DNA of 7,089 bases from Thermoplasmata archaeon (GCA_021823085.1 JAKAPG010000085.1:1-7089); one strand, 5' to 3'. Shown: positions 1 through 5,507, counted from the first letter of the stretch. Program-made: numbers and translations. Notes: a model not told the origin generated them from the letters alone.

Positions 1-1
1 G

Positions 2-391
2 GCGGCCGCGCGCTCCTACGAGATGGCCCACGCGACGCCGAAGCAGCTCGACCTGGCCGAGGTTCACGATGCATTCGCCCCGTTCGCGCTGATCGACCTG
101 GAGGATCTCGGGATTGCAGATCCGGGAGGCGGTGCCGCATGGTTCGACGGAGACCGCGGAGCTCCCGACAAGGCCCTTCCGATCAATCCTTCCGGGGGCG
201 TCCTGGGACGAGGTCACCCGGTCGGCGCCTCCGGGCTCGTCGAGATCGCCGAGATCGCGGCGCAGATACGCGGGCGGGCGGGTCCCCACCAAGTGGGCTC
301 GAAGGTCCGGCTCGGACTGGCGCAATCGATCGGAGGGCTCGCCTCGCACAACTTCGTCACGATCCTCGGGCGGGGAGGCGAACCGGCATGA
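2..391 (+). CDS. Thiolase (acetyl-CoA C-acetyltransferase / SCP2-type), C-terminal 129 residues
   Basis: The 5' end lies outside the window; the frame is open from base 2. Thiolases condense or cleave acyl-CoA with acetyl-CoA. Two conserved C-terminal blocks are visible: VHDAFA (His at visible residue 22), the position of the HDxF motif of SCP2-type and archaeal thiolases, and NPSGGVLGRGHPVGASG (catalytic His at visible residue 72). The nucleophilic Cys is in the missing N-terminal half. The last loop reads AQSIGG, where bacterial biosynthetic thiolases have a second Cys (CxGG), and HDxF carries Ala, so no acid/base Cys is seen at either usual place. The stop overlaps the next start as ATGA, so the DUF35 protein is translationally coupled and probably its physical partner. 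Archaeal acetoacetyl-CoA thiolases work with HMG-CoA synthase and DUF35; whether this one is mevalonate-related or degradative cannot be told without the upstream gene. Confidence 0.93.
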   Translation, partial: AAARSYEMAHATPKQLDLAEVHDAFAPFALIDLEDLGIADPGGGAAWFDGDRGAPDKALPINPSGGVLGRGHPVGASGLVEIAEIAAQIRGRAGPHQVGSKVRLGLAQSIGGLASHNFVTILGRGGEPA

Positions 392-720
392 GCGCCGACC
401 CTCTCGTGCTCAGTCGGTGCGAAGGATGCGGACTGCTCTACCTTCCCACCGCGGCTCCCTGCCCGCGGTGTGCCACCCATCGCGAGACACCCGTGGAGGC
501 GTCGCCCCTCGGAACCGTGCTGGCGGCGACGGAGCTCGCGAGCCCGTCCGAGGGATGGACGGCGCCCCATCGTCTCGTATTGGTGGAGGTCCAGGACGCG
601 GTCCGCCTCCTCGCGATGGCCTCGGAATCCCTTCCCGAGGTCGGGGAGACGGTCCGGGTTCGGCGGGATGGCGAGGTGTACCGGGTCATGCCGACGGATC
701 CGGTGGGACGACAAGGTTAG
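388..720 (+). CDS. DUF35 zinc-ribbon/OB-fold protein, thiolase partner
   Basis: A 110-residue protein with the DUF35 layout: an N-terminal rubredoxin-like zinc ribbon with two CxxC pairs (Cys11/Cys14 and Cys25/Cys28), then a beta-rich OB-fold from about residue 33 to the end, including the typical APHRLVLVEV strand and a VGETVRV...YRV closing region. DUF35 proteins bind thiolases; in the methanogen acetoacetyl-CoA thiolase/HMG-CoA synthase complex the DUF35 subunit bridges the two enzymes and helps hold CoA. The ATG overlaps the thiolase stop codon (ATGA), and a strong Shine-Dalgarno GGGGAGG lies at 372-378, 9 nt upstream, which fixes the start. The TAG stop ends one base before the 3' end of the opposing tRNA gene, so there is no space for a terminator. 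The family is clear; the particular thiolase reaction served is inferred. Confidence 0.93.
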   Translation: MSADPLVLSRCEGCGLLYLPTAAPCPRCATHRETPVEASPLGTVLAATELASPSEGWTAPHRLVLVEVQDAVRLLAMASESLPEVGETVRVRRDGEVYRVMPTDPVGRQG

Positions 721-835
721 CGCGGGGAGGGGGAGTCTCCGGGAGTCGGTGGGTGCCGGCTCCCCTTTGAACCCCCGAGGTGAAATCACCACTGGATTAG
801 CAATCCAGCGCCTTACCGGGCTGGGCCATCCCCGC
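721..835 (-). tRNA. tRNA-Ser(GCU), with a probable T-loop intron
   Basis: Read on the minus strand. The acceptor stem is a perfect 7 bp GCGGGGA (835-829) with TCCCCGC (728-722), and the discriminator base is G (721), as expected for serine. The D arm contains GCC/GGC and GGTAAG. The anticodon arm is CTGGA-TTGCTAA-TCCAG with anticodon GCT at 801-799. The long type II variable arm, a 5-bp stem GGTGA/TCACC (790-779), identifies it as a serine tRNA. The T stem starts GGGGG (776-772) and TTCAAA follows, but its partner CCCCC is at 733-729, 31 nt further than it should be. CCA is not encoded. Removing the 31 nt restores a normal 7-nt T loop. A TATA-like element lies upstream at 859-866. Confidence 0.93.
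735..765 (-). other. Probable tRNA intron in the T loop (about position 59/60)
   Basis: This 31-nt insert separates TTCAAA of the T loop from the 3' half of the T stem. In the precursor, GGGGAG at the 5' side (765-760) can pair with CTCCCC (735-730), CCGG (759-756) pairs with CCGG (742-739), and an unpaired AGA (738-736) lies between the two helices on the 3' strand, with an unpaired AAA (768-766) on the 5' side. This resembles the bulge-helix-bulge fold cut by archaeal tRNA splicing endonuclease, though the central helix is 6 bp instead of the canonical 4. The exact cut may be shifted by one or two bases (735-765, 736-766 or 737-767 all give a 7-nt loop). Insert and pairing are seen; splicing is inferred. 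Confidence 0.8.
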
Positions 836-856
836 TCGGCGTGGGCAGGTCGTTCT

Positions 857-868
857 CCCCTTAAGCGT
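857..868 (-). promoter_or_regulatory. TATA-like box for tRNA-Ser
   Basis: On the minus strand CGCTTAAGG forms an A/T island in GC-rich DNA, centred about 28 bp upstream of the first tRNA base (835). This is the spacing expected between an archaeal TATA box and a transcription start at or just before a tRNA 5' end. The assignment rests only on composition and distance. Confidence 0.5.
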
Positions 869-898
869 TCTTGAGCCGGGGGGACACGCCCGGAAGGA

Positions 899-916
899 CC
901 GGCCGCTCACGGCCGG
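899..916. repeat. Perfect inverted repeat in the divergent tRNA/dehydrogenase intergenic region
   Basis: CCGGCCG-CTCA-CGGCCGG: a 7-bp perfect stem with a 4-base spacer, between the tRNA promoter (857-868) and the dehydrogenase TATA element (931-940). It could be a regulator site upstream of the dehydrogenase promoter or a chance palindrome in GC-rich DNA. It has no T tract, so it is not a typical terminator. Confidence 0.4.
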
Positions 917-930
917 GCCGGCGGCGTTCG

Positions 931-966
931 TGTTATGTAGCCCGGTCCCGGTCCGCGACCGGAGGG
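931..966 (+). promoter_or_regulatory. Promoter, operator-like inverted repeat and RBS of the 3-hydroxyacyl-CoA dehydrogenase gene
   Basis: TGTTATGTAG (931-940) is the only A/T-rich island upstream of the gene; with about 25 bp to the start site, transcription would begin near 960-963. Directly downstream is CCGGTC-CGC-GACCGG (948-962), a perfect 6-bp inverted repeat, with CCGGTC repeated in tandem at 942-947. A repressor bound here would cover the transcription start. The last two bases of the repeat are the first two of GGAGGG (961-966), a Shine-Dalgarno sequence 3 nt before the ATG at 970. TATA, repeat and RBS are seen; regulation is inferred. Confidence 0.5.
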
Positions 967-969
967 TTC

Positions 970-1935
970 ATGCGCGTCGCGAAGGCGGGCGTCGTCGGGG
1001 CCGGGACGATGGGAGCTGCGATCGCCGAAGTGCTCGCCTTCAACGGGGTTGAGGTGGTCCTCAAAGACGTCGATTCCACGCTCGTCGAGCGCGGACTCGC
1101 GCGCGTGCGCTCGATCCTCGACGAACTGGTGGCGTTTCATGAGGGGCGTGCGAACCAGGAGCTCGCTCGGATCGCAGAGCTCGGAGCGGAGCTCTCGTCG
1201 GAGCAGGCCGCGCGCGTACGCGCAACGCTGGCTCCGAAGTTCACCCGGGCCCGCGCGGATGAGATCCTCGCCAAGGTCCACGGAACCACAGACTACGGGG
1301 CGTTCGAGGATGTCGACTTCGCCGTCGAAGCGGTCTTCGAACGCGCCGATGTCAAGCGGGCCGTCCTCCACGAGCTCGACCGCTCTCTCCCCGAATTCGC
1401 AGTGATCGGCTCGAACACGTCCTCGCTATCGATCACCCCGCTCGCGCGCGGGCTCCGTCACGTCCGCGCAACGCTCGTCACCCACTTCTTCAACCCGCCC
1501 TCCATGCTGCCCTTGGTCGAGGTCGCCGGCGGCGTGGACACGCGCGACGAGGTCCTGACCGAGACGATCGACTTCTTGCAGGGGCTCCGGAACCACCGCT
1601 ACCCTCTCGTTCCGATCCGCGTCAAGGAATCTCCTGCTTTCGTCGTCAACCGGTTGTTGATGCCGGTGCTCAACGAGGCCTGCTTCGCGCTCCAGGAAGG
1701 GCTCGCCACCTCCCGCGACATCGATCAGGCGATGAAGGCGGGCGCCGGCATGCCGATGGGTCCGTTCGAACTGGCCGACATGATCGGACTCGACGTCGCC
1801 CTCGAGGTCGCGGAGACGCTTCAGCGGGAGACCGGGGATCCCAAGTACCGACCTTCGCCTCTCCTTCGCCGGCTCGTGGAAGCCGGGCACCTCGGTCGGA
1901 AGACCGGCGAGGGGTTCTACGACTACACGTCGTAG
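970..1935 (+). CDS. 3-hydroxyacyl-CoA (3-hydroxybutyryl-CoA) dehydrogenase
   Basis: A 321-residue NAD(P)-dependent enzyme that interconverts 3-hydroxyacyl-CoA and 3-oxoacyl-CoA, the step before thiolase. The N-terminal Rossmann fold has GAGTMG (10-15). Active-site elements are in order: NTSS (149-152), THFFNPP with catalytic His172, PLVEVAGG with Glu184, and FVVNRL with Asn227; the C-terminal helical domain has MPMGPFELADMIGLD (261-275) and ends GRKTGEGFYDY. The ATG at 970 is chosen over the in-frame ATG at 871 because homology begins there, an RBS precedes it, and the 33 codons between would overlie the promoter. Relative to the ~280-residue clostridial Hbd as I recall it, there are about 30 extra residues in the helical arm around 55-100. 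The thiolase/DUF35 genes upstream could supply the next enzyme of the same pathway, but a separate promoter is used. Confidence 0.95.
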   Translation: MRVAKAGVVGAGTMGAAIAEVLAFNGVEVVLKDVDSTLVERGLARVRSILDELVAFHEGRANQELARIAELGAELSSEQAARVRATLAPKFTRARADEILAKVHGTTDYGAFEDVDFAVEAVFERADVKRAVLHELDRSLPEFAVIGSNTSSLSITPLARGLRHVRATLVTHFFNPPSMLPLVEVAGGVDTRDEVLTETIDFLQGLRNHRYPLVPIRVKESPAFVVNRLLMPVLNEACFALQEGLATSRDIDQAMKAGAGMPMGPFELADMIGLDVALEVAETLQRETGDPKYRPSPLLRRLVEAGHLGRKTGEGFYDYTS

Positions 1936-1954
1936 TCGTCCGATCGAACGATAT

Positions 1955-1966
1955 GCGTTAAGTAGG
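1955..1966 (+). promoter_or_regulatory. TATA-like box of the SCP2-domain gene
   Basis: GCGTTAAGTAGG is an A/T island centred near 1960, about 25 bp before the GTG at 1984. It lies in the 48-bp gap after the dehydrogenase stop. Together with the lack of a Shine-Dalgarno sequence before the GTG, the spacing fits a leaderless archaeal transcript. Inferred from position and composition only. Confidence 0.45.
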
Positions 1967-1983
1967 GCGTCCATGGACCTTCC

Positions 1984-2382
1984 GTGAGGTTTCCCTCGGC
2001 CGATTGGGCATCCGCGCTCTGTGCGAAGTTGAACTCAAGTCCCGCGTATGCCGAGGCGGCGCGACAGTGGGAAGGAGACATCCTTCTCCGTGTGACCGCT
2101 CCGTCCGCGGGCGTGCCGTCGCCGGGGGTGCACCTCGACCTCGATCACGGCTCGTGCCGAGCGGCGACGTACGAAGCGGATAGTGCGGGGAGGGCGAGCG
2201 AGTTCGTCTTCGAAGGCTCCGCCGAGACCTGGGGAAAGCTGATCCGACGCGAGGTCGATCCCGTGGGCGCGATCATGAACGGCACCCTCCGGGTGAAGGG
2301 CAACCTCGCCAAACTGATGCGCTTCACGCGGGCGGCCAAGGAGCTCGTGGAGACGGCCGGGACGATCCCGGTCGACGAGTAG
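1984..2382 (+). CDS. SCP2 sterol-binding (sterol carrier) domain protein
   Basis: A 132-residue single-domain protein. The C-terminal part, with GAIMNGTLRVKGNLAKLMRF (about 97-116), matches the G-x-L-x-V-x-G-[ND]-xxxxMxF signature of SCP2-fold proteins, which enclose a hydrophobic tunnel that binds fatty acyl or sterol-like molecules. The middle (LDLDHGSC...EFVFEGSAETWGKLI) fits the preceding beta strands and helix. There is no signal peptide or membrane segment, so it is probably cytoplasmic. The GTG at 1984 is preferred: the ATG at 1973 meets a stop after four codons, no RBS is present, and the TATA-like box at 1955-1966 would start transcription at the GTG. It is 48 bp downstream of the dehydrogenase and may carry a substrate for acyl-CoA metabolism. 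Archaea lack most sterols, so the ligand is unknown. Its stop lies 4 bp from that of the convergent hydrolase-like gene. Confidence 0.85.
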   Translation: MRFPSADWASALCAKLNSSPAYAEAARQWEGDILLRVTAPSAGVPSPGVHLDLDHGSCRAATYEADSAGRASEFVFEGSAETWGKLIRREVDPVGAIMNGTLRVKGNLAKLMRFTRAAKELVETAGTIPVDE

Positions 2383-2386
2383 CGGC

Positions 2387-3415
2387 TCAGGGGTGCGGAG
2401 CCGGCACGGGCGAATTCGGCGCCGCGGTCGGCCGGAGCGCGGCCGCTGCCGCCGGCGGGAAGGGGAGTGTCGTGCGAACGGGAGGCGCCGGGGGTTTCGG
2501 AGGAGGAGGCATCAGTGCCCGCTTCAAGAACCCAACGATCTGCGTCCACGCCGCTTCGGCGGTGGGCAGGTCGTAGCTCGAGAGATCGCGAGAGAGGAAG
2601 TCGCGGCGAGCCCCGGGGAACGTGGAGAGCTCGAGAGGGATACGGATCGCCGCCCGGGTGGCCTCGAACTGGGCGCGCGACCTTTGGCAGACCGGATCCG
2701 CGGGTGCGTCCACGAACAGCATCGGCGCGGTGACGAGCCCGGCGAGGCCCGCGGGCCTCGTCGGTGCGGGATAGGCGAGGACCGCGGCGCCGAGCCGGAG
2801 GTCCTGAGCGGCGAGCCCCAGGGCGACGCTGGCGCCGTAGGAGGTGCCGAAGACCGCGGACTTCGCCGGGTCGACCATCTCGCGTGCCCGCAGGTAGTCG
2901 AGGGCATCCTGGTAGAGGCGTACCAGTCGAGCCACCGGCTTCGCGCCCAGGTCGACGCCGCCGCGCAGGCGTGCGGTCGCGCGCGTGGCGAGGTGCTCGC
3001 GCATGCCCACGCCCGCGGTCTTGCCGATGTCGGGGAGCATGACCTCGAACCCTTCCCGGGCAAAACGGATCGCCGCGTCCAGGAGCGTCGTCGTGATCCC
3101 GTAGACGTCCGGTGTGATCAGAACGATCGGATGACGTACGGTCTTCGTTGGGACGAGTCGAACTCCCGGAGCCTTCCGGTCCGGGGTCTCATCCGTCTCG
3201 AACCAGACTCGTTCGCTCCGGTACGGAGGCAGCGGAGCTCCCGGGCTCTTGTCGCTCCGGATCCACGTCTTGTTGAGGAAGTCGAGCACGCAGAGTTTGT
3301 AGCGTTCCTTGCTCAGGACAATGACCGCTTGCCGGGTCCCACAGATGTCGCAGACGCCGACGACCCCGCTTCCGAAGTCCGGGGGGAGGTCCATCATCCT
3401 GTCGTCGTCGCGCAT
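2387..3415 (-). CDS. Dienelactone-hydrolase-like alpha/beta-hydrolase with Cys-rich N-terminus, altered triad and Pro-rich tail
   Basis: A 342-residue protein. Residues 1-60 carry CDIC (Cys22, Cys25) and Cys42, possibly an incomplete zinc knuckle. The alpha/beta-hydrolase core runs from about 95 to 300: strand HPIVLITPDVYG, nucleophile elbow FGTSYGAS with Ser192 (many dienelactone hydrolases have Cys here), and candidate acid Asp240 in FVDAPADP. The final block, usually P-G-A-x-H-[GA]-F, reads PGARRDF (267-273), so Arg271 replaces the catalytic His. Residues 303-342 are a low-complexity Pro/Ala tail. ATG 3415 is used; MM at residues 7-8 is an alternative. GAGG (3424-3421) is a weak RBS, and a TATA-like TTAAG at 3457-3462 could give its own promoter. 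It follows the PIN gene by 8 bp. It may bind a ligand or act as an esterase with another general base; the substrate is unknown. Confidence 0.85.
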   Translation of the reverse strand: MRDDDRMMDLPPDFGSGVVGVCDICGTRQAVIVLSKERYKLCVLDFLNKTWIRSDKSPGAPLPPYRSERVWFETDETPDRKAPGVRLVPTKTVRHPIVLITPDVYGITTTLLDAAIRFAREGFEVMLPDIGKTAGVGMREHLATRATARLRGGVDLGAKPVARLVRLYQDALDYLRAREMVDPAKSAVFGTSYGASVALGLAAQDLRLGAAVLAYPAPTRPAGLAGLVTAPMLFVDAPADPVCQRSRAQFEATRAAIRIPLELSTFPGARRDFLSRDLSSYDLPTAEAAWTQIVGFLKRALMPPPPKPPAPPVRTTLPFPPAAAAALRPTAAPNSPVPAPHP

Positions 3416-3423
3416 CGCATCCT

Positions 3424-3876
3424 CTACCGGGGATCGCGTACGAGCCGGCCTCGACTCTTAATCCTTCCCCGCGAAGATCGGCCGGACCCTCCCCGGGCGC
3501 GGCCGGTCCGTCGGGTCAAGCGGAGGCGGTCGCGCGGGCCGAGAACGTCCGTTCCGCACTCGAGGGCGCGCCGTGCGAGGTCCCGGTCGGCAGTGACCAG
3601 GAGCGCGCCGGAGCGGCGGGCGCAGGCCAGGATCGCGCGGTCGCCCTCTCCCGCGCACGGCAGAGTGGGGTAGCGGCGGCCGAGCTCGCGGGCGACGCGC
3701 GTGTAGGGAACCGAGCGTGCGACGAGTCGGTCCAGCTCCCGGCGAACGACGGCCGGCACGGCGATCGTCGCTCCCTCGGCGCACCGTGCGACCTCCTCGT
3801 CCAAGGGCGCCCCCTCACGGGCGACCCAGACGAGGATGTTCGTATCGAGAAGCGCGAGGGGCGCGGCGGGCGGCGC
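3424..3876 (-). CDS. PIN-domain nuclease (VapC/FCF1-like); start codon unclear
   Basis: PIN domains are Mg2+-dependent single-strand RNases. All four acidic positions are present: the first Asp in ALLDTNIL (codon 3846-3844), Glu in RRELDRL, Asp in GEGDRAIL and Asp in LVTADRDLARR. The layout resembles stand-alone archaeal PIN proteins (UPF0129/VapC type). It ends with a basic Arg/Gly-rich tail of about 30 residues. No ATG, GTG or TTG occurs in this frame between a TTG at 4095, deep inside the ligase gene, and a GTG at 3759 that lies after the first catalytic Asp. The interval given starts just after the ligase stop and is an upper bound for the domain, not a proven start. A caller would probably choose 3759 and lose the Asp. 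No antitoxin gene is adjacent. It sits between the ligase and hydrolase-like genes, all minus strand and tightly spaced, so probably co-transcribed. Confidence 0.7.
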   Translation of the reverse strand, partial: APPAAPLALLDTNILVWVAREGAPLDEEVARCAEGATIAVPAVVRRELDRLVARSVPYTRVARELGRRYPTLPCAGEGDRAILACARRSGALLVTADRDLARRALECGTDVLGPRDRLRLTRRTGRARGGSGRSSRGRIKSRGRLVRDPR

Positions 3877-3877
3877 C

Positions 3878-5482
3878 CTACGCGCGGCGGAGGACGACGC
3901 CGAGCGCCTCTCGGTCGTACTCGTTCCCTCCCCTGCGGCCGCGCAAGAGGTAGCGTTGCGCTTTCTGGTTCGCCGTCTTCGGGATCTCGTCGACGAACTC
4001 GATGTACTTCGGGACCATGTAGAACGGGAGGTGCTCGTTGCAGAACTCGAAGAGCTCGGCTGGGGGGACCGTCGCGTTGGGTCGGAGCTGGACAAACGCC
4101 TTCACGTCCTCTTCGCCGAGCGGCGAGGGGACTCCGACCACGACCGACTCGAACACGGCCGGGTGCCGATTGATCACGGACTCCACGTCGTACGGGGCGA
4201 GGTTCTCACCGCGCCGGCGGATCACGTCCTTCTTCCGGTCCACGAAATAAAAGTATCCGTCCTTGTCCCGCGTCACGTAGTCGCCCGTGTGGAACCAGAG
4301 GTTCCGCCACGCGTCGATCGTTTGCTCGGCCTTGTTGAGGTAGCCGGAGAACATCGAGAACGGGGCCGACGGCCGAACGACGAGCTCGCCTCGGACCCCC
4401 TCGGGGACCTCCCGATCGTGGTCGTCGACGACCGCCGCCTCCACGAAGCCGAGCGGCGTGCCGACCGATCCGACGCGGATCGCATCGGGGGGATTCATGA
4501 GGGTCGTGCAGCCACACTCGGTCATGCCGTAGAGCTCGATGATCGAAACCCCGAATCGCCGCTCGAACTCGGGCCAGATCTCCCGGCCGGCACCGGCGGT
4601 GAGCGCCGTGCGCACGCGATGGGTCCGGTCGGTGGGTCGGGCAGGTTGCTTGTACAGCACGTTGATCATGGAGATCAGCAGGCTCACGTGGGTCGCCCGG
4701 TTGCGACCTGCGGACTCCCAGAACCCCGACGCGGAGAACCTCTCATCGAAGGCGGCCGTAAGATCATTGACAAAGGCCGTGAGCCCCGTCATCTCCTGGG
4801 CGTTGCAGTGGAAGAGAGGGAGGGCCGAGAACAGCACGCTCTCGGGCGTGAGCCGGCTCCGTCTTCCGATCTCCACGGCCGTGCGGACGTACTGCTCGTG
4901 GGGGATGATCGCGCCCTTGGGAGGGCCGGTGGTCCCGCTCGTGTACATGATCGCGGCCGGATCCCAGGGATCGCGATGCACGCGCGGGAGCTCCTCGTCG
5001 GAGTCGAGCAGCTCCGCGAACGGGCGCGTTTCCGTCGGAAGCGAGACGGCGGACCGAGCGGGATCGGCGACCCAGACCTGGGGGATGTCGAGCGCGGAGC
5101 GCACGGGCGCGAACTGGGGCCAGCACCGAGCATCGATCACCAGGCCCTTGGGCGCCGCGTCCGATAGCTCGTAGCGCAGGATCTCTCCCTTGAGACCGGT
5201 GTTCAATGGTACGAGGACGCTCCCGCGATGCGCGAGCCCGAACCACGAGTCCACGAACTCGGGTGTGTTGAACAGCAGGACCGCGACCCGGTCGTTCTCC
5301 CGGATCCCGGCGCGGTCGAACCCCTGGGCGATCCGTGCCGCTTCCCGGGCGACCTCCCCGTAGGTGATCGAGCGCTGGGGAAACCGGAACGCGGTACGCT
5401 CGGGGTTCTTGTGCGCCTTCGCCTCGACCAGCGTCGCGATGTCGTGGTACTCCTCGTCCGCGTCGAGCACGAGGTCGCGCAC
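3878..5482 (-). CDS. Acyl-CoA ligase (AMP-forming), crotonobetaine/carnitine-CoA ligase-like
   Basis: A complete 534-residue member of the ANL superfamily, which activates a carboxylic acid with ATP to an acyl-adenylate and then to acyl-CoA. Core motifs are in order: P-loop MYTSGTTGPPKG (179-190), ELYGMTE (316-322), HTGD (398-401), hinge region FVDRKKDVIRRRGENLAP (413-430) and the C-terminal PKTANQK with catalytic Lys507. The RRRGENL hinge is typical of the CaiC-like branch. No signal or membrane segment, so cytoplasmic. The acid substrate cannot be read from the sequence; a short or medium fatty or carnitine-like acid is possible. The GTG at 5482 is the furthest likely start, but the TATA-like AAAATT (5494-5499) is only about 15 bp away. 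A second GTG at 5470 (residue 5) is about 27 bp from it and fits leaderless initiation better. It heads a tight minus-strand cluster with the PIN and hydrolase-like genes. Confidence 0.93.
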   Translation of the reverse strand: MRDLVLDADEEYHDIATLVEAKAHKNPERTAFRFPQRSITYGEVAREAARIAQGFDRAGIRENDRVAVLLFNTPEFVDSWFGLAHRGSVLVPLNTGLKGEILRYELSDAAPKGLVIDARCWPQFAPVRSALDIPQVWVADPARSAVSLPTETRPFAELLDSDEELPRVHRDPWDPAAIMYTSGTTGPPKGAIIPHEQYVRTAVEIGRRSRLTPESVLFSALPLFHCNAQEMTGLTAFVNDLTAAFDERFSASGFWESAGRNRATHVSLLISMINVLYKQPARPTDRTHRVRTALTAGAGREIWPEFERRFGVSIIELYGMTECGCTTLMNPPDAIRVGSVGTPLGFVEAAVVDDHDREVPEGVRGELVVRPSAPFSMFSGYLNKAEQTIDAWRNLWFHTGDYVTRDKDGYFYFVDRKKDVIRRRGENLAPYDVESVINRHPAVFESVVVGVPSPLGEEDVKAFVQLRPNATVPPAELFEFCNEHLPFYMVPKYIEFVDEIPKTANQKAQRYLLRGRRGGNEYDREALGVVLRRA

Positions 5483-5493
5483 CCTCGCTCCCG

Positions 5494-5503
5494 AATTTTA
5501 GGC
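5494..5503 (-). promoter_or_regulatory. TATA-like box of the acyl-CoA ligase cluster
   Basis: On the minus strand GCCTAAAATT is the strongest A/T run in the divergent intergenic region. Its distance of about 27 bp to the GTG at 5470 suggests transcription begins at that codon. It is the probable promoter of the ligase-PIN-hydrolase cluster. Confidence 0.5.
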
Positions 5504-5507
5504 TATC

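Noticed and set aside
871..969. N-terminal extension of the dehydrogenase from the ATG at 871
   Set aside because: The 33 extra codons are Arg/Gly-rich, precede the Rossmann strand that normally begins the protein, and overlie the TATA element and inverted repeats; ATG 970 has an RBS.
1973..1987. ATG at 1973 as start of the SCP2 gene or a leader peptide
   Set aside because: It is in another frame and stops after four codons; a functional micro-ORF cannot be supported from sequence alone.
3483..3510. Imperfect stem CGGACC/GGTCCG with a 16-base loop, a possible terminator or regulatory hairpin
   Set aside because: It lies inside the basic tail of the PIN frame, has a short stem and long loop and no T tract; such matches are expected in GC-rich DNA.
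2393..3673. A 426-codon plus-strand frame opposite the hydrolase-like and PIN genes
   Set aside because: Arg-rich low-information translation spanning two real genes on the other strand; no domain or promoter.
3424..4095. PIN gene starting at the TTG at 4095 (223 codons)
   Set aside because: It would overlap more than 200 nt of the ligase coding sequence, and the added residues are a Ser/Arg-rich out-of-frame reading of the ligase C-terminus.
3836..5167. A 443-codon open frame on the plus strand antisense to the acyl-CoA ligase
   Set aside because: It is a shadow of the GC-rich ligase gene: it is Arg/Gly/Asp/Val-rich without recognisable motifs, while the minus strand carries every ANL motif in order.
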